From Deltaproteobacteria bacterium RIFOXYD12_FULL_55_16 (GTDB lineage: Bacteria > Desulfobacterota > Desulfobulbia > Desulfobulbales > Desulfurivibrionaceae): a stretch of 52,985 bases of DNA. Under the pieces are notes generated by a model, which made no database searches, was not told where the DNA came from, and saw only the letters and a program-made list of their open reading frames with translations. Below, piece by piece: positions 49,905 to 52,985 of the stretch. Position numbers and translations under genes: made by a program. The first letter of the stretch is position 1. The number at the start of each line of letters is the position of its first letter. The stretch is from contig MGTC01000036.1 in NCBI GenBank assembly GCA_001799255.1, positions 10,033 to 63,017 on the forward strand, written 5' to 3'.

Positions 49905-51008
49905 ATGAAACTCCCTGTTCGCGACAATATCGCCAGCCTCATCCCCTATCCGCCGGGCAAGCCTTTAGAAGAGCTGGAACGTGAGTACGGCCTCACCGGC
50001 TCCATCAAGCTGGCCTCCAACGAAAACGCCCTGGGGCCGTCGCCCAAGGCCGTGGCTGCCGTTACCGACAGCCTGAAAAACCTGCACCGCTATCCCGACG
50101 GCAGCTGTTATTATCTGGCCCAGGCGCTGGCTAAAAAGATCGGCGTGGCTCCAAACCAGCTGGTTTTCGGCAACGGCTCCAACGAGATCATCCAGCTGTT
50201 GATCGCGGCCTTTCTCGCTCCGGGCGAAGAGGTGATCACCAGCCAGCCCACCTTTCTTGTCTACCAGAAGGCGGTTCAGGCCCAAGGCGGCGTCAACCGG
50301 GTGGTGCCGCTGGTCGGCATGCACCACGATCTGGAGGCCATCACCCGCCAGATCACGAAAAAAACCCGGCTGATCTTTCTTGACAACCCCAACAACCCCT
50401 GCGGCACGGTGTTCAGCAAGGAGGCCTTTGTCGCCTTTCTCGACCGGGTGCCGGATCAGGTGATTGTTGCTCTTGATGAGGCCTATGTGGATTTTGTCGA
50501 GCCGGGCCTGCGCCTTGACGCCCGGGATTATCTCAAGCACCGGGTGCCGGTGGTGGCTCTGCGCACCTTTTCCAAGGCTTACGGTCTGGCGGGCTTAAGG
50601 GTGGGCTACGGCCTGATGCACGCCGATATTGCCGACTATCTGCACCGGGTCCGGCAGCCGTTCAACGTCAGTCTGCCAGCCCAGGCAGGGGCTCTTGCCG
50701 CCCTGGCCGATGATGAGCATTACGAAAAAACCATCGCCTTCACCCGCGAGGGCATCACCTGGCTGAGCCACGAGGTGGAAAGACTCGGCTGCCGGGCTTT
50801 TCCTACCCAGACCAACTTTTTCCTCATCGATGTCAAGACCGACGGCAAAAAGCTGTACGAGGCCCTGCTCTATCAAGGGGTCATCGTCCGGCCCATGAAC
50901 GCCTATGGCTACCCGGCCTATATCCGGATCACCGTGGGTCTGCCCGCAGAAAACCAGCGCTTCATTAAGGCTCTGGCCAAGGCGCTGGTTGAGGTGGAGC
51001 ATGCTTGA
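49905..51008 (+). CDS. hisC: Histidinol-phosphate aminotransferase
   Basis: A 367-residue class II-type PLP aminotransferase that makes histidinol phosphate. It begins VRDNIASLIPYPPGKPLEEL, with IKLASNENALGPSPKA, FGNGSNEIIQLLIAAF, FLDNPNNPCGTVFSK, VALDEAYVDFV and the PLP lysine in LRTFSKAYGLAGLRVGYG. The ATG at 49905 is preferred over 49866, since the family begins at this point. It overlaps cmk by eight bases; other his genes are not nearby. Confidence 0.95.
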   Translation: MKLPVRDNIASLIPYPPGKPLEELEREYGLTGSIKLASNENALGPSPKAVAAVTDSLKNLHRYPDGSCYYLAQALAKKIGVAPNQLVFGNGSNEIIQLLIAAFLAPGEEVITSQPTFLVYQKAVQAQGGVNRVVPLVGMHHDLEAITRQITKKTRLIFLDNPNNPCGTVFSKEAFVAFLDRVPDQVIVALDEAYVDFVEPGLRLDARDYLKHRVPVVALRTFSKAYGLAGLRVGYGLMHADIADYLHRVRQPFNVSLPAQAGALAALADDEHYEKTIAFTREGITWLSHEVERLGCRAFPTQTNFFLIDVKTDGKKLYEALLYQGVIVRPMNAYGYPAYIRITVGLPAENQRFIKALAKALVEVEHA

Positions 51009-51702
51009 CCCCAAAGCCATTGTTACCATCGATGGCCCTTCAGGTTCTGGAAAAAGCACCATCAGCCGGGGGCTGGCGGCGAAACTTCACTTTACCTATC
51101 TGGACACCGGCGCCATGTACCGGGCGGTAGGACTCGCCCTGGAAAGGCAGGCCATTGACCTGGCCGACCCGGAATCGCTGGCGAAATGCCTGGCCACCAT
51201 TGAGCTGGCCTTCAGCCCCAACGGCGACGACGATGTGCTGGTGCTGCTTAACGGCGAGGATATTTCCCAGGCCATCCGCACCTCGGAGATGGGCCTGGTG
51301 GCCTCGCGGGTTTCCGCCCAGCCGCTGGTGCGGGAAAAGCTCACCGCCCTGCAGCGGCAGTTGGGGGAAAAAGGCGGCCTGGTCGCTGAGGGCCGTGACA
51401 TGGGCACCGTGGTTTTCCCCAAGGCGGCCTGCAAGTTTTTCCTCAGCGCCTCGGCTGAGGAACGAGCCCGCCGCCGCCAGAAGCAACTGGCGGAAAAAGG
51501 GCAGCTCGTGAATTATCAGGAAATTCTGGCGCAGATCAGCAAACGCGACCATGATGACGCCAATCGCGCGCTTGCCCCGCTAAAACCTGCGGCTGACGCC
51601 ATTATGGTCGATTCTTCCAGCATGGATCCTGACGCAGTGCTTGCCTTCATGCTGGACAGTATTGCCAAAAAACAGGCAAAAGGAGGACGGCATGGCGAAT
51701 AA
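51001..51702 (+). CDS. cmk: Cytidylate kinase
   Basis: A 233-residue kinase that phosphorylates CMP and dCMP. It has the P-loop IDGPSGSGKSTISRGLA at residues 9-25, FTYLDTGAMYRAVGLA, VAEGRDMGTVVFPKA and SKRDHDDANRALAPLKPA. Length and motifs are those of bacterial Cmk. It begins inside the end of hisC and overlaps the PilZ gene by 11 bases. Confidence 0.97.
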   Translation: MLDPKAIVTIDGPSGSGKSTISRGLAAKLHFTYLDTGAMYRAVGLALERQAIDLADPESLAKCLATIELAFSPNGDDDVLVLLNGEDISQAIRTSEMGLVASRVSAQPLVREKLTALQRQLGEKGGLVAEGRDMGTVVFPKAACKFFLSASAEERARRRQKQLAEKGQLVNYQEILAQISKRDHDDANRALAPLKPAADAIMVDSSSMDPDAVLAFMLDSIAKKQAKGGRHGE

Positions 51703-52039
51703 ACCCCGGGCCTTGAAGCGCAGACACCTGGTGTATTACCTTGAAGTCTATGATGATGCCGCCAACGAACTCCTGGGGCATCTCGTCGACCTGACCACCA
51801 CCGGCTTCAAGCTGGTGAGTAAGCAACGGATTCCCACGAACCGGAACTACAGACTGCGGATGATGCTGCCTGCTGGGTATTTTTCGCAAAAAGATTTCTA
51901 TTTCGAAGCAAAAAGCCTGTGGAGCGCTAACGATATCAACCCTGATTTTTACGACACAGGGTTTGCCACGTCAAAGCTGGAACTGAAAACCCAAAATATC
52001 ATCCGCGATCTGGTGGATCGGATAAGTTTCAATGACTGA
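51692..52039 (+). CDS. PilZ domain protein
   Basis: A 115-residue single-domain PilZ protein. PilZ domains bind c-di-GMP through RxxxR and D/NxSxxG; here PRALKRR gives R-x3-R and DLTTTGFKLVS gives D-x-T-x-x-G, so the second motif has Thr for Ser and binding is plausible but not certain. A role in motility, adhesion or polysaccharide control is typical of the family. The ATG at 51692 lies after AGGAGG (51680s), and the gene overlaps yedF by eight bases. Confidence 0.8.
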   Translation: MANKPRALKRRHLVYYLEVYDDAANELLGHLVDLTTTGFKLVSKQRIPTNRNYRLRMMLPAGYFSQKDFYFEAKSLWSANDINPDFYDTGFATSKLELKTQNIIRDLVDRISFND

Positions 52040-52652
52040 GCCCAAAATAGTCCTCGACTGCCGGGGGCTGACCTGCCCCCAGCCCGTACTCAGGGCCAAG
52101 GAATTGCTCGACTCCATGGCGCAAGGCGCGGTAGAGGTGCTGGTTGATAACGAGGCCGCCCGGAGCAATCTGGAGCGTTTCGGCAAAAGCCAGGGCCTTG
52201 CCGTGGCCAGCCATTCCGCCGGGGAGACTCATCAGGTAACAATCAGCAAAAGTACGGGCGAGGAGGCTTCCAAGGCGCCAGCCTCTGAGGACTACCGCTG
52301 TAACCTTCCCGGCACCGGGTTGATTATCGTCATCCCTGCCGAGACCATGGGGCGGGGCAACGAGGCGCTCGGGGCGGTACTCATGCGGGCCTATATCAAG
52401 ACGATCAAGAGCCTCAGCCCCCTGCCCGCCAGGATCTTCTTTTACAATACCGGGATAAAAATCACCGCCAGCGAATCCGATCTGGTGGCCCCTCTTCAGG
52501 AGCTGGAAGGTCTGGGGGTAGAGATTTACTCCTGCGGCACCTGCCTGGATTTTTTCAATCTTAAGGACGATCTGCTGGTAGGCAAGACAACCAATATGTT
52601 CGAGATCATGGACGCCATGGCCCAGGCGGCCAGGGTAGTCAGTCCCTACTGA
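52032..52652 (+). CDS. yedF: YedF-type sulfurtransferase-like selenium metabolism protein
   Basis: A 206-residue protein with two parts. The first 75 residues are a TusA-like domain with LDCRGLTCPQPVLRAKELL, containing the CPxP motif. The rest (about 95-200) is a DsrE-like domain with GLIIVIPAETMGRGNEALG and YSCGTCLDFFNLKDDLLVG. This fusion is the YedF family, found mostly in genomes with selenium use (SelD); its exact reaction is unknown. It is the last gene before the tRNA fragment, in one tightly overlapping run with hisC, cmk and pilZ. Confidence 0.9.
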   Translation: MTEPKIVLDCRGLTCPQPVLRAKELLDSMAQGAVEVLVDNEAARSNLERFGKSQGLAVASHSAGETHQVTISKSTGEEASKAPASEDYRCNLPGTGLIIVIPAETMGRGNEALGAVLMRAYIKTIKSLSPLPARIFFYNTGIKITASESDLVAPLQELEGLGVEIYSCGTCLDFFNLKDDLLVGKTTNMFEIMDAMAQAARVVSPY

Positions 52653-52699
52653 AGGCGGTTCTGCCTTCCTTCTTGATTTGCAGAGACAAGGTGTTTTAT

Positions 52700-52748
52700 T
52701 GGTGCGCCCGGAGGGATTCGAACCCCCGACTCACGGCTTCGAAGGCCG
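52700..52748 (-). tRNA. 3' fragment of tRNA-Arg (TCG), attachment site of an integrated element
   Basis: On the minus strand CGGCCTTCGAAGCCG (anticodon loop CTTCGAA, anticodon TCG) is followed by the variable loop, the T arm GGGGGTTCGAATCCCTC, the acceptor strand CGGGCGC, A and CCA. The D arm and 5' acceptor strand are missing; sequence beyond 52748 is unrelated. The break at the anticodon stem is typical of a tyrosine-integrase att site. Confidence 0.85.
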
Positions 52749-52917
52749 GACATGGTTATGCGCGTTAACTCTTTGCAAGGCCAACATTTTCTGTAACTCT
52801 CTCGTAATTACAGGCAGTTGACTGTTTGTCTTTATTGATATTGTTTTTCCTCTTTTTTCATTCTATTATCCCCTGGAGGTTGGATATAGGGTTGGATAAA
52901 AAAAGCAGGGAGACAAA
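52749..52917. other. Element end between att site and integrase gene
   Basis: About 170 AT-rich bases, first part of the presumed integrated element. Arm-type binding repeats for the integrase might lie here, but I can't define them. Confidence 0.4.
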
Positions 52918-52985
52918 ATGGGCAACGAACGTCATTCCACCAATTATCCCGGGGTCTTCTACCGAATGCGCCATCGGCTCGGTGG
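52918..52985 (+). CDS. Tyrosine integrase, N-terminal fragment (cut by window edge)
   Basis: Only 22 codons are visible: MGNERHSTNYPGVFYRMRHR and two Gly. The YPGVFYR pattern is typical of the arm-binding N-terminus of phage-type tyrosine integrases (compare FPGVYYRE-like starts). AGGGAG lies five bases before the ATG. It begins 170 bases from a tRNA-Arg 3' fragment, which is the usual position for the integrase of an island or prophage. The catalytic domain is outside the window, so the call rests on this short start and the context. Confidence 0.65.
   Translation, partial: MGNERHSTNYPGVFYRMRHRLG

Noticed and set aside
52700-52748. Complete tRNA gene
   Set aside because: Only the anticodon arm, T arm and acceptor 3' strand are present; the D arm and 5' acceptor strand are replaced by unrelated sequence.

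Overview
The window looks like a chromosome segment of a Gram-negative anaerobe of the Desulfobacterota (former Deltaproteobacteria), most like the Desulfobulbales. Pointers are an F0-only atpZ-atpI-atpB-atpE locus split from the F1 genes, a YedF-type selenium-linked protein, a small CxxCH cytochrome, pta-ackA, glutamate-1-semialdehyde aminomutase and meso-DAP-type MurE. This placement is inferred from gene content and protein style; no database search was possible.

Layout. 1-4700 (minus strand): an RlmD/TrmA-like rRNA methyltransferase, pta and the start of ackA. 4880-8490 is an accessory patch: an orphan MqsA-like antitoxin, an integron-type attC site with a cassette gene, a TacA-TacT-like toxin-antitoxin pair and a broken AbiEii gene. 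8820-25760 (plus) is the division and cell wall (dcw) cluster: mraZ, rsmH, ftsL, ftsI, murE, murF, mraY, murD, a tiny zinc-ribbon gene, murG, murC, murB, ftsQ, ftsA, ftsZ, starting from a strong promoter with MraZ boxes. 25990-29160 holds a radical SAM protein and an overlapping sensor kinase. 29300-33760 has a broken DUF1640 gene, a secreted protein of unknown role, mutL and an M23 peptidase. 34000-35880 has a flavoprotein reductase, a diheme mini-cytochrome and tsaE. 35910-38910 (minus) is a phosphorelay set (Hpt, HDOD, hybrid kinase), followed by tsaC, purE and purD. 41900-52650 (plus) has hemL, the F0 genes, a nucleoside phosphorylase, lepB, pyrB-pyrC and hisC-cmk-pilZ-yedF. The right edge holds the 3' end of a tRNA-Arg gene and the start of a tyrosine integrase, which is the border of an integrated element.

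Two things stand out. First, the FtsI-like protein of the dcw cluster keeps the full fold but has lost all three penicillin-binding catalytic motifs. FtsW, its usual glycosyltransferase partner, is missing from its normal place, as is ddl. Second, the segment carries several families of dispersed palindromic elements. Family A (four copies) starts exactly at the stop codon of pta, mraY, murB and pyrC and shows compensatory changes in its stems. Family B is found between genes and also as three in-frame 102-bp units inside the rRNA methyltransferase gene, so a selfish or structural DNA element is translated as protein. Families C (three copies) and D (one copy) and degenerate short repeats also sit at gene ends.
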